From Rhizobiaceae bacterium (GTDB taxonomy: Bacteria; Pseudomonadota; Alphaproteobacteria; Rhizobiales; Rhizobiaceae), in contig JAMLJC010000001.1 in assembly GCA_023953845.1 (NCBI GenBank), forward strand, positions 868,001 through 932,000: 64,000 nucleotides of DNA. The letters run 5' to 3'. The notes under the pieces were generated by a model. The model was not told where the DNA came from. It saw only the letters and a program-made list of their open reading frames with translations, and did no database searches. A program made the translations under genes and the position numbers. Shown in pieces: positions 35,183 to 43,696 of this stretch (its first letter is position 1; every line of letters begins with the position of its first letter).

Positions 35183-36371
35183 CCGGTTGACCCTCTTTTG
35201 CCGCTGCTATCGCCGCCTCGAATTCGCCCAACGCCGCCGGCCCGCCTGCCGGAAAGTAGATCACCGGCATGCGGCCGGGATCGGGAAGCCACGGCCAGCC
35301 CTGCCGCTCGAATTCGGCCCGCCATTCCGCCAGCAGCGGCGATCCGACCGGCACCGGCTCCATCAGCGCGCCGAGCGCCACCTCGTCCGGTTTAGGCGCG
35401 GTAACGCCGACGCCGCGCGTCTCCGCCGCCGCGTCCATGGCGTTGACCTTCGGCCAGCCCATGCGCCGCCGCTTCTCGCGCTCGGTGCGTTCGCGATCCA
35501 ACGCGCCTTCGGCGATGGCGCGTTCCTCCCACGGCTTCAGCGGCGTCGCCGCCTTCGGCCCGGTCGCCAGATCGGCCATGCGGATCGCGCCCCATACCGG
35601 CCCGAAGGCCGGCGCATAGACAGGCTTCTCCGGATCGGCCTTCGGTTCGGGGACTTCCGTCCACAGCCTTTGCCCGAAATAGGTCGACGGCGCCGGCACA
35701 TGGCTCTTGCGCTGCGCCTTCAGCAGCGCCAGCCAGTGCGGGAAGAGCCTCGCCGCCTCGGCGCGATCCTCTGCGGACAGCGAGCGCCAGACGCGGAGCG
35801 CCGGTTCCTTCGGCATGCCGGCGAAGCCCGGCCAGTCCTTCAGCAGCGCCCAGCCGTCGGCATCGATCTTTTTCGGGTCTTCCGTTTCCTCGCGCTCGCG
35901 CCCTCTCTCTCTGGAGGGGTCTATGGAGGAGTCTGGAGGGGTTGGGTGACAAAGCTTGTCACCCTTTTCCGTCTCCGGTGTCACCCTTACCGCGTCGTCG
36001 GTGTCACCCTTTTCGCCTTCGTCTAAGGGTGACACCGTGTCACCCTTATTTTCGGCGTCATCACAGAGCGCCGCCCAGCCTTCCCTGCCGAGGCGCTGCA
36101 GCAGGTCGATGTCGAGCGCATATTCGTTCGTCGAGCGCGGCCCCTTGCCGCCCTCGCGAACAAGACGGATCAGCCCGACGTCGAGAAACGCCTTCAGCTC
36201 GCGCTGGACCTGCCTCGTCGAGCATTGCGCCGCGCGCGCGACGGTCGACATCGCCGGGAAGATGCGGCTGCCGTCATCCTCGCAGGCGTCGATGAGCTTG
36301 AGCAGCACGAGCTTGCGCACGCAGGTGCCCATGTCGGCGCGAAAGCCTATTCCGAGGAGGAACGCGCTCAT
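35151..36371 (-). CDS. phage replication-type protein with N-terminal HTH (gpO/DnaD-like)
   Basis: 406 residues from the ATG at 36371. The N-terminal ~95 residues form a winged HTH (RKLVLLKLIDACEDDGSRIF, TVARAAQCSTRQVQRELKAF, VGLIRLVREGGKGP). A disordered charged linker follows, then a helical C-terminal domain (RVWRSLSAEDRAEAARLFPH). This layout is shared by phage replication initiators that load a host helicase. A run of palindromes lies just upstream. Replication function is inferred. Confidence 0.65.
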   Translation of the reverse strand: MSAFLLGIGFRADMGTCVRKLVLLKLIDACEDDGSRIFPAMSTVARAAQCSTRQVQRELKAFLDVGLIRLVREGGKGPRSTNEYALDIDLLQRLGREGWAALCDDAENKGDTVSPLDEGEKGDTDDAVRVTPETEKGDKLCHPTPPDSSIDPSRERGREREETEDPKKIDADGWALLKDWPGFAGMPKEPALRVWRSLSAEDRAEAARLFPHWLALLKAQRKSHVPAPSTYFGQRLWTEVPEPKADPEKPVYAPAFGPVWGAIRMADLATGPKAATPLKPWEERAIAEGALDRERTEREKRRRMGWPKVNAMDAAAETRGVGVTAPKPDEVALGALMEPVPVGSPLLAEWRAEFERQGWPWLPDPGRMPVIYFPAGGPAALGEFEAAIAAAKEGQPDAGGACEAAE

Positions 36372-36526
36372 GTGGCGCACCTTCCGGCAATATCTGCCGG
36401 TAGGAATGCGGCTGTCCGCCGGCAATTGGCGGATATCGGCAGAACCCTACCGGCAAAATTTGCCGGTAGGCTGACGCAAGAGCCCAGCCGCTGCTCTTTC
36501 GTCCATGCGGATGCGCGCCAGCTCAT
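36368..36526 (-). CDS. 52-codon ORF tiled by ATGA overlaps between methyltransferase and replication gene
   Basis: The ATG at 36526 overlaps the methyltransferase stop (ATGA), and the stop at 36368 overlaps the replication-gene ATG (ATGA). It would encode MSWRASAWTKEQRLGSCVSL and then two near-repeats PANFAGR and PADIAGR. These repeats come from the palindromes in this DNA, so the ORF may be a translational bridge rather than a protein of its own. Confidence 0.4.
   Translation of the reverse strand: MSWRASAWTKEQRLGSCVSLPANFAGRVLPISANCRRTAAFLPADIAGRCAT
36381..36470. promoter_or_regulatory. cluster of CCGGCA palindromes upstream of replication gene
   Basis: A perfect 12-bp inverted repeat with a one-base centre, CCTACCGGCAAA-A-TTTGCCGGTAGG, lies at 36446..36470. 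A related imperfect one, TTCCGGCAATATCTGCCGG, lies at 36382..36400, and a GC-rich CCGCC...GGCGG palindrome lies between (36417..36433). They may be repressor operators or replication-origin iterons. Confidence 0.6.
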
Positions 36527-38541
36527 TCCGCCACCTCCCGGTACGCGGCCAGATGGCCGCAATTGGCCGCGACAAGGGCGGCGGCGAGCGGCGGGCAGAT
36601 GGAATTGCCGCAGCAGGCGATCTGGTCGGATTTCGACAGCGGCCGTCCGTCATGCTCGACGTCGATGACATAGTCTGGCGGGAAGCCCTGCGCGGAAAAC
36701 AGCTCGCGCGGGGTCAGCATGCGCATGCCGATGTCGACGATGGTCCAGAACTCGCCGTCCAGGTCGACCGTGACGAACTCGCGCTCGTCCCAGAATCCGT
36801 GTCCACGCAGGAAGGCAGCCACCTCTCGCGCCCGGTCGAGCTGCGCGCCGGTCAACGGAGGCGGCTGAAGCTCACCCTCGCACAAGCCGAGGCGATCCTT
36901 CACGGTGATGGTCCGCGACGGCTCGTCTGCGCGCTGCCCGTCGCCCGTGCCGTAGTATGTCTGGAAGAAGGGCGCGACGACGCAAAGCCCCGCGCCGCCC
37001 GCCGTCACCGTATGCGTCGGCTCGTCCGCTCCGTTGAACGGCTTCGCGGCGTTGCGCATGGTTATCAGGTGCGGCACGATGACCGCGGATTTGTTCACGT
37101 CGGCCGTCGCCGTATGCGCCGGCTCGTCCATTCCATGTCCGACCGACTGCCCGAACTGGCGCAACATGAAGGCCGAGACGAGGGCCTGCTGCGGCGCCTG
37201 CGTGATGGTGGAGATCGGCTCCTCGGCCGGACGACCGGGATTGACCCCGCCAACGCGACGCGAATCGTTGTTGTGCTGCGCCAGAAACGCCGCCGTGACA
37301 CAGACGTCGGCCTTGGCCGTCATCGTGGCGACTGGCTCGTCGCCGCCGCGCGGGCGGCTCTGCCCTGCCCTTCCCCCGCAGCCGACAAGCGACGGGACGA
37401 CAACTGCATGCTTGACGCCACCGGCAACCACAGTGCCGAGAGGCTTTTCTATATCGAGCGCGCGAGGCGCCTGTCCTTCCCGCTCGCCATATCCGGTTTG
37501 TATCAGCGACGGCGCGATCACCGCGTGATTGATGCCGCCAGCCGTGACGACTGATAGCGGATCATCAATCGAGCGATGGCCTTTGCCCCAGCGCTTCACA
37601 CCCGATGGCGAGACTTCGCCATGCGTCAGGTTGACGAGAAACGGCCGCTTCGCGTCCAGCACGTAGCGCTTCACTCCGCGCGCGACCCGGCTCATCGTGG
37701 CGGATGCCAGAGGCCGCACGGCGCGCAGGCCATGTCTGGCGAACACTTCGTCCGACGTGTCGAAGATCGACGGGCATGGCAATGACCAGTCGATGATCTC
37801 GGCAGCCGTGCGATACGGCTTCAGACCCTGCAAATCCTTCAGTGTCAGGCCATGGCCTTTGGCCCATGCGGTAACGATGCCATCGCTATTCACGCGCAAT
37901 GGCGCATGCGTCGGCTTCGGCCACACGATCTTCTGGCCGTCGCAGCGGGCGACGAGGAAGAGCCGCTTGCGGATCGTCGGCGCGCCGTAGTCGCAGGCGC
38001 GCAACTCGCGATGCTCAAGCCGGTATCCGAGCTTCCGCAGCTGCTTCGCCCATTTGGCGAAGGTCGCGCCGCGCTTGTCCGGATCGGGCATCAGCACCAC
38101 TTTGCCGCCGCGCTCCTCCTCGCGCAGCGGCCCCCAGTCGCTGAATTCCTCGACGTTTTCGAGCAGGATCACGTCGGGCCGCACGCGCTCGGCCCACAGC
38201 ACGACGACCCAGGCGAGATCGCGGATGTTGCGCTCCACCGGCTTGCCGCCCTTGGCCTTGGAGAAGTGCTTGCAGTCGGGCGAGAACCAGGCGAGGCCGA
38301 CATGCCGGCCCTTCACGTAGTCGAGCGGGTCGACCTGCCAGACGTTTTCCGAAAGGTGCAGTGTGTCGGGATGGTTGGCCGCATGCAGGGCGAGCGCCGC
38401 CGGATTGTGGTTGATGGCGATGTCCGGCGAGCGGCCGAGCGCCATCTCGATGCCGGTCGAGGCTCCGCCGCCCCCGGCGAAGCTGTCGACGATCATCGGC
38501 GGAAAATCGGCCTGCGATTCGAATGGAAACAGGCCGTTCAT
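36523..38541 (-). CDS. C5-cytosine DNA methyltransferase with internal repeats
   Basis: 672 residues from the ATG at 38541 (ATGA overlap). Catalytic motifs: I VDSFAGGGGASTGIEMALG, IV WFSPDCKHFSKAKGGKP with the nucleophile C90 in PDC rather than PPC, VI ENVEEF, VIII DYGAPTIRKRLFLVA, and X CCGNSICPP. Between VIII and X, seven tandem units (starting near 326, 365, 401, 440, 472, 506 and 539) carry D-E-P-x-x-T-x-T-A. It methylates cytosine C5, probably for anti-restriction. Confidence 0.9.
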   Translation of the reverse strand: MNGLFPFESQADFPPMIVDSFAGGGGASTGIEMALGRSPDIAINHNPAALALHAANHPDTLHLSENVWQVDPLDYVKGRHVGLAWFSPDCKHFSKAKGGKPVERNIRDLAWVVVLWAERVRPDVILLENVEEFSDWGPLREEERGGKVVLMPDPDKRGATFAKWAKQLRKLGYRLEHRELRACDYGAPTIRKRLFLVARCDGQKIVWPKPTHAPLRVNSDGIVTAWAKGHGLTLKDLQGLKPYRTAAEIIDWSLPCPSIFDTSDEVFARHGLRAVRPLASATMSRVARGVKRYVLDAKRPFLVNLTHGEVSPSGVKRWGKGHRSIDDPLSVVTAGGINHAVIAPSLIQTGYGEREGQAPRALDIEKPLGTVVAGGVKHAVVVPSLVGCGGRAGQSRPRGGDEPVATMTAKADVCVTAAFLAQHNNDSRRVGGVNPGRPAEEPISTITQAPQQALVSAFMLRQFGQSVGHGMDEPAHTATADVNKSAVIVPHLITMRNAAKPFNGADEPTHTVTAGGAGLCVVAPFFQTYYGTGDGQRADEPSRTITVKDRLGLCEGELQPPPLTGAQLDRAREVAAFLRGHGFWDEREFVTVDLDGEFWTIVDIGMRMLTPRELFSAQGFPPDYVIDVEHDGRPLSKSDQIACCGNSICPPLAAALVAANCGHLAAYREVAE

Positions 38542-38753
38542 GCCGCACCCGTTGCCGCTGGCCGCGACCTGTCGGCACATCGCATCTGCGCCAGAGCGCG
38601 GCGCAAGGCCTCATGCGCCTCCGCTTCGGCGCATTCCGTGGCGACGATCACGTTGGCATAGGTGATCGCGAGCACCGCCAGCGCCAATTTCGGATCGTCG
38701 GGAAGCAGGTCAACAATGCCATCCGACAGGAATTTGACTTCTTCCGGCTTCAT
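38538..38753 (-). CDS. small phage protein (71 aa) upstream of methyltransferase
   Basis: 71 residues from the ATG at 38753, with ATGA overlaps at both ends. It begins MKPEEVKFLSDGIVDLLPDD and is helical (LALAVLAITYANVIVATECA). No family is recognised; probably an accessory early protein. Confidence 0.55.
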   Translation of the reverse strand: MKPEEVKFLSDGIVDLLPDDPKLALAVLAITYANVIVATECAEAEAHEALRRALAQMRCADRSRPAATGAA

Positions 38754-39307
38754 CCCGCCCTCTTCCAGTTCTCGAACTCCGCCATGAGGCTTTTCCAGCG
38801 CGCCGCGGCGGCGTCGCCGTCGTTGAATTCCCGCCGGCTGGTCACGCCGCAGAGCGAACGCACCTTTTGCGCCGCGCGCCCTTCGGTGAGCGGCGGCTCC
38901 AGCCCGTGCCGGTCGGCGAGGAAGCGCAGGAAGGCCGGTGACGCGCATTGCATCGCGGCCTGCGCCGCATAGTCCTTGCCGCGAAGGCCGTGGCGATCCT
39001 TCGTCTCGCGCGAGGAATCCGCGTCGCCGGTCTCACGGTCTTCGGCCGGCGCGCGCAGGCGGCGCACGGTGTCGGTGGCGCGGTCGACCAGCGCCAGAAG
39101 GAAGCGCACCATGTCCGGTGCAGCCGCAAGGAAACGACGCTCCGCATCGCTCGCGATGGGATGGATGCGGCAGATCGGCACGATCTCGCCCATATCGCCC
39201 ATCGCCTCGACGAACTCGCCGTCGGCATCGGCGGCGCGCTGCCACTTTCCGGGCGCGATGGCGGCAAGGTCGGTGCGGATGGCGGCGAGTTGCTGACCGT
39301 CCGTCAT
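38750..39307 (-). CDS. phage hypothetical protein (185 aa)
   Basis: 185 residues from the ATG at 39307, which overlaps the previous stop (ATGA). N-terminal half: AIRTDLAAIAPGKWQRAADA with an acidic middle; C-terminal half helical (RFLADRHGLEPPLTEGRAAQ, then LCGVTSRREFNDGDAAAARW). The C-terminal pattern resembles phage single-strand/recombination accessory proteins but is not diagnostic. Confidence 0.55.
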   Translation of the reverse strand: MTDGQQLAAIRTDLAAIAPGKWQRAADADGEFVEAMGDMGEIVPICRIHPIASDAERRFLAAAPDMVRFLLALVDRATDTVRRLRAPAEDRETGDADSSRETKDRHGLRGKDYAAQAAMQCASPAFLRFLADRHGLEPPLTEGRAAQKVRSLCGVTSRREFNDGDAAAARWKSLMAEFENWKRAG

Positions 39308-39804
39308 TCGCCCCTCGCCAGATCGTGCCATGCGACATGCCCCGCAGCGGTCATGCGACAGGCGCGCAGCTTGCCCCGTCCGGCCGCCACGTCCCGCTCG
39401 ATCATCCTGAAGCGGACGAGGGCGGCGACCGCGTTGCCGACCGCGCTATGCCCGCGCCCGGTCAGCAGGGAGAGCTTGTCCAGCGACAGCCGGCACACGC
39501 CGTCCGCCTCCGTGTTCTCGCCGACGAGGAAGAGGACCGCCGCCTGGTTGTGCGTCAGCGTCTCGCCACCCGCCGTGATGCGCCCCTGCCCCGGCCGAGC
39601 TTCCCCGCGCATGGCGTCCAGCATGTCGTCGGCGAGACCGTGCGCCTCCACATAGTCGACCAGCGCCACGATCATTGCTTCCGTATGTTCGCGGCGCTCC
39701 GCCGCCAGCATGCGCAGGCGGCCCGACAGCGTCATCGGGAAGCTGACATGCACGCGCGCCGGGCGATCGGGCGGCGCGGATGACGGTTTTCGCAGGGCCG
39801 ACAT
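39304..39804 (-). CDS. phage winged-helix-like hypothetical protein
   Basis: 166 residues. N-terminal: VHVSFPMTLSGRLRMLAAER and a helix; C-terminal ~90 residues look like a MarR-type winged helix (LTHNQAAVLFLVGE, LSLDKLSLLTGRGHSAVGNA, LVRFRMIERDVAAGRGKLRA). It could regulate early genes. ATGA overlaps link it to both neighbours. Confidence 0.55.
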   Translation of the reverse strand: MSALRKPSSAPPDRPARVHVSFPMTLSGRLRMLAAERREHTEAMIVALVDYVEAHGLADDMLDAMRGEARPGQGRITAGGETLTHNQAAVLFLVGENTEADGVCRLSLDKLSLLTGRGHSAVGNAVAALVRFRMIERDVAAGRGKLRACRMTAAGHVAWHDLARGE

Positions 39805-40052
39805 CAGTCCGGCTCCACGCCGAGCGCGGAAAGCTGGCTGATGATCTGCCGCTCGCGCTGTTGCAGGCTGCCGACAATGTCGCGCCTCAGGCCGTCGACA
39901 TATTTCGCCGACAGGTGGAGCGCGCTGGCGTCACTCCCCTCGCCGACGACGAGGGAGATCGCCGCGCCGGATTCGAGCCGCCCGAGCATGCCGCGCGTCG
40001 TGGCAAGCTGTTCGAGCAGACGCTGTGCGCTGCCGAGATCGGAGGCTTTCAT
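39804..40052 (-). CDS. small helical phage protein (82 aa)
   Basis: 82 residues: SAQRLLEQLATTRGMLGRLE then a Gly/Ser patch and a helix (KYVDGLRRDIVGSLQQRERQ). No family is recognised. Its start shares bases with its upstream neighbour, and its stop with the downstream start (TGATG), so it is one of the coupled early genes. Confidence 0.55.
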   Translation of the reverse strand: MKASDLGSAQRLLEQLATTRGMLGRLESGAAISLVVGEGSDASALHLSAKYVDGLRRDIVGSLQQRERQIISQLSALGVEPD

Positions 40053-40600
40053 GCGAACAGCCTCTCGAACGCGACGATGAAGGCGTTTTCCGCATCTCGC
40101 GGCGACAGGAGCTTCAGCTGGAGGCCGAGCGGTTCAGGAGGGTCGATCCATGCCGCCTCGCAGGCGGAAAGGTTGCGGCGCTCGTCGCCGATGATGCGGA
40201 AATCCGCTTCGGCGACCTCGTCCGGCATGTCGGGCGGTAGGCCGAAGCGCTCGCAGACGGCGGCCATCACCCGCGTCTCTATCTCGCGATAGTTGGCGAG
40301 ATCGCCCTTCACCGGTCGCGGTATGTCGACGAGGTAAGCCTCGCTCGCGTCATGCAGCAACGCCCAGCGCTTGAACGGATCGGCCACATGCTCCGCGAGC
40401 AGCACGCTGTGCTCGGCGACCGAGTAGAAGTTCACACAGTGGCCGGCGTAGCGGCACTGGAGCGAGAGCGCGTGCGCGATATCCTCGACATGGATGTCTT
40501 CCGGGCGTGGGTCGAGAGGCCAGAAACGGCGGCCGGTGAATGTCTGCATCCACTGCCCGGCGCGCGCCGGGATGAGCACGGATCGGCTCGGTTCCGTCAT
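40049..40600 (-). CDS. HD-domain phosphohydrolase (YfbR-like 5'-nucleotidase type)
   Basis: 183 residues. HD-domain residues: VAEHSVLLAEHV, the HD pair at 83-84 in LLHDASEAYLVDIPRPVKGD, and a downstream Asp in VAEADFRIIGDERR. Proteins of this type remove phosphate from deoxynucleoside monophosphates and appear in phage early regions, where they adjust nucleotide pools. Overlaps both neighbours by ATGA. Confidence 0.82.
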   Translation of the reverse strand: MTEPSRSVLIPARAGQWMQTFTGRRFWPLDPRPEDIHVEDIAHALSLQCRYAGHCVNFYSVAEHSVLLAEHVADPFKRWALLHDASEAYLVDIPRPVKGDLANYREIETRVMAAVCERFGLPPDMPDEVAEADFRIIGDERRNLSACEAAWIDPPEPLGLQLKLLSPRDAENAFIVAFERLFA

Positions 40601-40998
40601 GGCTGGTTCCTTTCGGCCGAAGGCCGCAAGCCCGACCGGGCGTCGCGGCTCATGCCGCGCCCCGCCGGAGCGGCTGGAGGCGAAGCCTCCGGTGCGCCGC
40701 GTGAGGTTGACGATTCTGTTTCACGGGTGACAGGCACTGTAACCATCTGTTTCAGAATGGTTTTTCGTGTCACGCGCCGTTTGTGTTTCACCATCAGGAA
40801 GGCGAAGGGGTCGAGGCCCGCCATCTGGCAGAGCAGCAGCATGTTGCCGGACGACAGCGGCTTGCCGTTGCGGGCGCGGCTGATCATGGCCTTGTCGGTG
40901 TCCGGCCACTTCTGCACGGCCCGGTCGGCCGTGTAGCCGATGGCCGACAGGCGGGCCTCGAAGGCTTCGGCGAAGGCGTCGTGATCGAAGTCAGCCAT
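40597..40998 (-). CDS. phage HTH-like regulatory protein
   Basis: 133 residues from the ATG at 40998. The first ~65 residues have an HTH-like layout (AFAEAFEARLSAIGYTADRA, WPDTDKAMISRARNGKPLSS, MLLLCQMAGLDPFAF). The C-terminal half is disordered and Ser/Pro/Arg-rich. It might act as an early regulator. It overlaps the preceding gene by 8 bases. Confidence 0.55.
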   Translation of the reverse strand: MADFDHDAFAEAFEARLSAIGYTADRAVQKWPDTDKAMISRARNGKPLSSGNMLLLCQMAGLDPFAFLMVKHKRRVTRKTILKQMVTVPVTRETESSTSRGAPEASPPAAPAGRGMSRDARSGLRPSAERNQP

Positions 40999-41371
40999 CG
41001 GCGCGCTCCTGTCCGCCATGGGTGAGCAGGACGCCGTAGTCGCCCGGAACATGGCCGAGCACGCCCCACAGGCGGGCGCGTGGCACCGGCGACAGCAGCC
41101 GCCCCATCCATGCGAATTCCATCTCGGCATGGGTCACGCGGGCGAGCTTTCGCCATATGGCTTTCTCGCGCTTCGCCGTGGCCTGAAAGCCGCAGCAGGC
41201 CGGATGCTTTCCCTTCTGCGCGCCTTCGGCGTCGCGGTTCTCATGCGCGAAATGCGCCCGCGCGCGCAGGAACAACGACAGCATGGCGGGGGAGAAGTCA
41301 GGGCGCGTCAGGCAATCGCCCAGAATAAGCCGGCAGTCGCCGATGGTGACCTCTTTGCGGATCGGGCTCAT
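40991..41371 (-). CDS. phage protein with a methyltransferase-like N-terminal relic
   Basis: 126 residues from the ATG at 41371 (ATGA overlap). It opens VTIGDCRLILGDCLTRPDFS, which is how many phage N4/N6 methyltransferases start, but no NPPY-type motif follows; the rest is Arg/His-rich (RARAHFAHENRDAEGAQKGK, later KLARVTHAEMEFAWMGRLLS). It is either an unrelated small protein or a deletion fusion of a methyltransferase start with another ORF. Confidence 0.5.
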   Translation of the reverse strand: MSPIRKEVTIGDCRLILGDCLTRPDFSPAMLSLFLRARAHFAHENRDAEGAQKGKHPACCGFQATAKREKAIWRKLARVTHAEMEFAWMGRLLSPVPRARLWGVLGHVPGDYGVLLTHGGQERADG

Positions 41372-42897
41372 GCGGCCACCGCCAGTCCGGCGCGGCCGAG
41401 AAAGCCGCGCCATTCCTTCGTCAGCGCCTTTTTTCCGGCCTCGACGGTGCGCGCGTGCTTGTGCGGCGGCGCCGCGCTTCTGCCAAGCCAGAAGCACCAT
41501 GTGCACCGCCCCGTGTCCCCGTCCGGAAACACCGCGCCGAGTTCGATCTCTCCGGATTTTGCGAGCAGACGGCCGCCTTCATAAGGCTGATGCCATGTGA
41601 TCGGGAATGAGAAGGTTGCGGCACTCTCTCCGCCCGGCGCGTCCATTCTCTCAGACGTTGCAGATGCCGTCCGGCCGGCATCGACCCTACTCGCCTCTCC
41701 CGCCATGCTGTCGGTCGGAACCTCGCTGTCCGATCCAGTCGCACCGTTGTCCTCGGAGGCTTTCGCCTGGGGTTCCAGCGGCCCGCAGGGAGCCGTGTTC
41801 TCGAATGTCTTCCAGTCGACGCGCAGCAGCAGCGTGTCGCGCTTGCCGCCGGCATCGTAGCTGTCGGTAGCCTCGTCCAGTTCCCAGACGAACCATGCAC
41901 AGTTCATCCGGCTGGAGGCCTCCGGCCCGTCCCATCCGTCGCGGTGCATCATCGGCAGACGGCGCGTGAACACGATCACGCGGCAGGGCGGATGCTCGTC
42001 CATGGCGAAGCAGCGATCGGGATCGTCGAAGCCGGCGAGGAAATTGAGGTTGAGCAGCAGCGCCATTTTTCGCGGGCGATGCACACGCAGCGCATGCGCG
42101 ACGAAAGCGTTGAGCGTTCCGCCATAGGGCGGATTGGTGACGATATCGGGCCTGTCCGGACGCGCCTCGGTCGTGAGGAAATCAGCGACGTCCTGGCACT
42201 CGCCGTGCTTCGTCGCCGTGCCGTAGTCGACAAGATCGGAGAGCGAGACGTCGTAGCCCGCAGCTTCCATCTCGCGCGAGATCGCGCCCCTGCCGCAGGC
42301 CGGTTCCCAGACGTTCGGCGCGAAGCGCATCCATGCCAGAAGCACGCGCATCGCCTCCGGCGGCGTCTCGTAGAGATTGTGGCCGCGCTCTTCCTTCGTC
42401 GCGGTCGCGGTGCCGACGGCGGCGCGCAGGTTCGCGCGGCTGGGCTCCAGCCCCGCGGCAAGCCGCGCCGCTATGGCGCGCTCGACGATCCCCGGCTCGC
42501 GGCGCTCGGCATCGCGCAGCTTGCGGGCTTCGTGGATGTCCTTGTGGGAGAGGCCGATATCGGCGGCGCCGGGCAATTCTTCTGTTCTGGAAGAATTGGG
42601 GTTCCCCGTTTTCTTGATCTCGCCCCTTTCCTGCGCCGCGTCGTACTCATCGGCCAGCCGCACCTTTGCCTGCGTCTCGATCCAGAGAGCATCGCCCTGC
42701 AACTGATGCGCCTTGCCGATAAGCTCGGTTCCGGCCTGAAACCGCTTCGCGAAGCTGGCCGCCGCCTTCGCCTGATCGTACGCGCCGGAGGCAAGCATGC
42801 GCGCCGCCATCACATCGCCTTCCGTCAGCAGGCCGCGGGCGCGCTCAACGACGAGCGCGATGTCCGCCTGCTTCCGCATGACGGCGGGCGCATTCAT
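41368..42897 (-). CDS. adenine-specific (N6) DNA methyltransferase-like protein with N-terminal extension
   Basis: 509 residues from the ATG at 42897. The N-terminal ~165 residues are helical (LLTEGDVMAARMLASGAYDQ, IGKAHQLQGDALWIETQAKV). The methylase core has motif I VWEPACGRGAISREMEAAGY, an acidic SLSDLVDYG, and motif IV IVTNPPYGG. The C-terminal region (DWKTFENTAPCGP and after) is a probable target-recognition or unrelated domain. It would methylate adenine N6, plausibly for anti-restriction or cell-cycle mimicry. Confidence 0.82.
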   Translation of the reverse strand: MNAPAVMRKQADIALVVERARGLLTEGDVMAARMLASGAYDQAKAAASFAKRFQAGTELIGKAHQLQGDALWIETQAKVRLADEYDAAQERGEIKKTGNPNSSRTEELPGAADIGLSHKDIHEARKLRDAERREPGIVERAIAARLAAGLEPSRANLRAAVGTATATKEERGHNLYETPPEAMRVLLAWMRFAPNVWEPACGRGAISREMEAAGYDVSLSDLVDYGTATKHGECQDVADFLTTEARPDRPDIVTNPPYGGTLNAFVAHALRVHRPRKMALLLNLNFLAGFDDPDRCFAMDEHPPCRVIVFTRRLPMMHRDGWDGPEASSRMNCAWFVWELDEATDSYDAGGKRDTLLLRVDWKTFENTAPCGPLEPQAKASEDNGATGSDSEVPTDSMAGEASRVDAGRTASATSERMDAPGGESAATFSFPITWHQPYEGGRLLAKSGEIELGAVFPDGDTGRCTWCFWLGRSAAPPHKHARTVEAGKKALTKEWRGFLGRAGLAVAA

Positions 42898-43439
42898 TTG
42901 CGGCACCGGGCAATGAGTTCATCGAGGATCGCCAGTTCGACATTCCATGCGTCGGAAACGTCCTGTGATGCTCGCCACGACCGCCAGGTCTTCGCGCGAA
43001 TCTCCTGAAGCGCAGTGAGATTTTCGGCCAGTTCCTCGCGCGGCACGTGGCGGCCAAGCGCTTCGACCCAATACACCTCGCTTGGGAGATGCTTCCTCAG
43101 TTCCTCGGTGGAGAGACCGACGATTCTGTCGCCGAGCAGATCCCCGACATGGCCGCTGCGGGCGAACGCTTCGACATCCTTTTGACGACGCTCTCGCTCG
43201 ATGATGTCCGCAGATTTGCCGCCCAGTTTTCGTGGGGACACCGCTAATCGTTCGAACGCGAATTTGATCGCCTCGACGCATTCCGGGTCCGGGATGGATT
43301 CGATCAGTTCATCCCAGCCGCGATCGTGGAGTACGCGGTCGACTTTTTCACGGGCAGTCTCGCCGCGCGCAGCAATGAAATCATTGAATATCTGCTGGCC
43401 CAGCAAGCCATAGTCATGTGGGTCGACATGTACTGTCAT
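42894..43439 (-). CDS. phage hypothetical protein (181 aa)
   Basis: 181 residues from the ATG at 43439, chosen for ATGA coupling to the HNH gene; an ATG at 43454 is possible. It starts MTVHVDPHDYGLLGQQIFND, then helical and charged (AREKVDRVLHDRGWDELIES, later VELAILDELIARCRK). No family is recognised. Confidence 0.6.
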   Translation of the reverse strand: MTVHVDPHDYGLLGQQIFNDFIAARGETAREKVDRVLHDRGWDELIESIPDPECVEAIKFAFERLAVSPRKLGGKSADIIERERRQKDVEAFARSGHVGDLLGDRIVGLSTEELRKHLPSEVYWVEALGRHVPREELAENLTALQEIRAKTWRSWRASQDVSDAWNVELAILDELIARCRK

Positions 43440-43696
43440 TTCCGGCGTCTCCATTTGGCATTTTCGCTGCGCCGCTTCTTCCCGCCGTGGCAGGGCACGC
43501 ACAGCACCTGAAGGTTCGCCATGCTCAGCCGAGCCGCCCAGGCGACACGGGCCGGCACAATATGGTCGACATGAAATGGACGGTCGGTCCGCCCGCAGAG
43601 CGCGCATCGGCGACCCTTGAGGTACAGCGCGGCACCCTTCAGATCGCGCCAGGCGGCCGAGCCGTAAAATCTACGAAGCGTACCGCGCGACAGCAT
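43436..43696 (-). CDS. HNH endonuclease (second copy in early region)
   Basis: 86 residues from the ATG at 43696, which shares its A with the stop of the preceding gene (TGATG). HNH elements: RCALCGRTDRPFHVDHIVPA with the catalytic DH pair, SMANLQVLCVPCHGGKKRR as the N...CxxCH element. It is separate from the terminase-linked HNH; it may be a nicking/homing-type enzyme or recombination nuclease. Confidence 0.82.
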   Translation of the reverse strand: MLSRGTLRRFYGSAAWRDLKGAALYLKGRRCALCGRTDRPFHVDHIVPARVAWAARLSMANLQVLCVPCHGGKKRRSENAKWRRRK

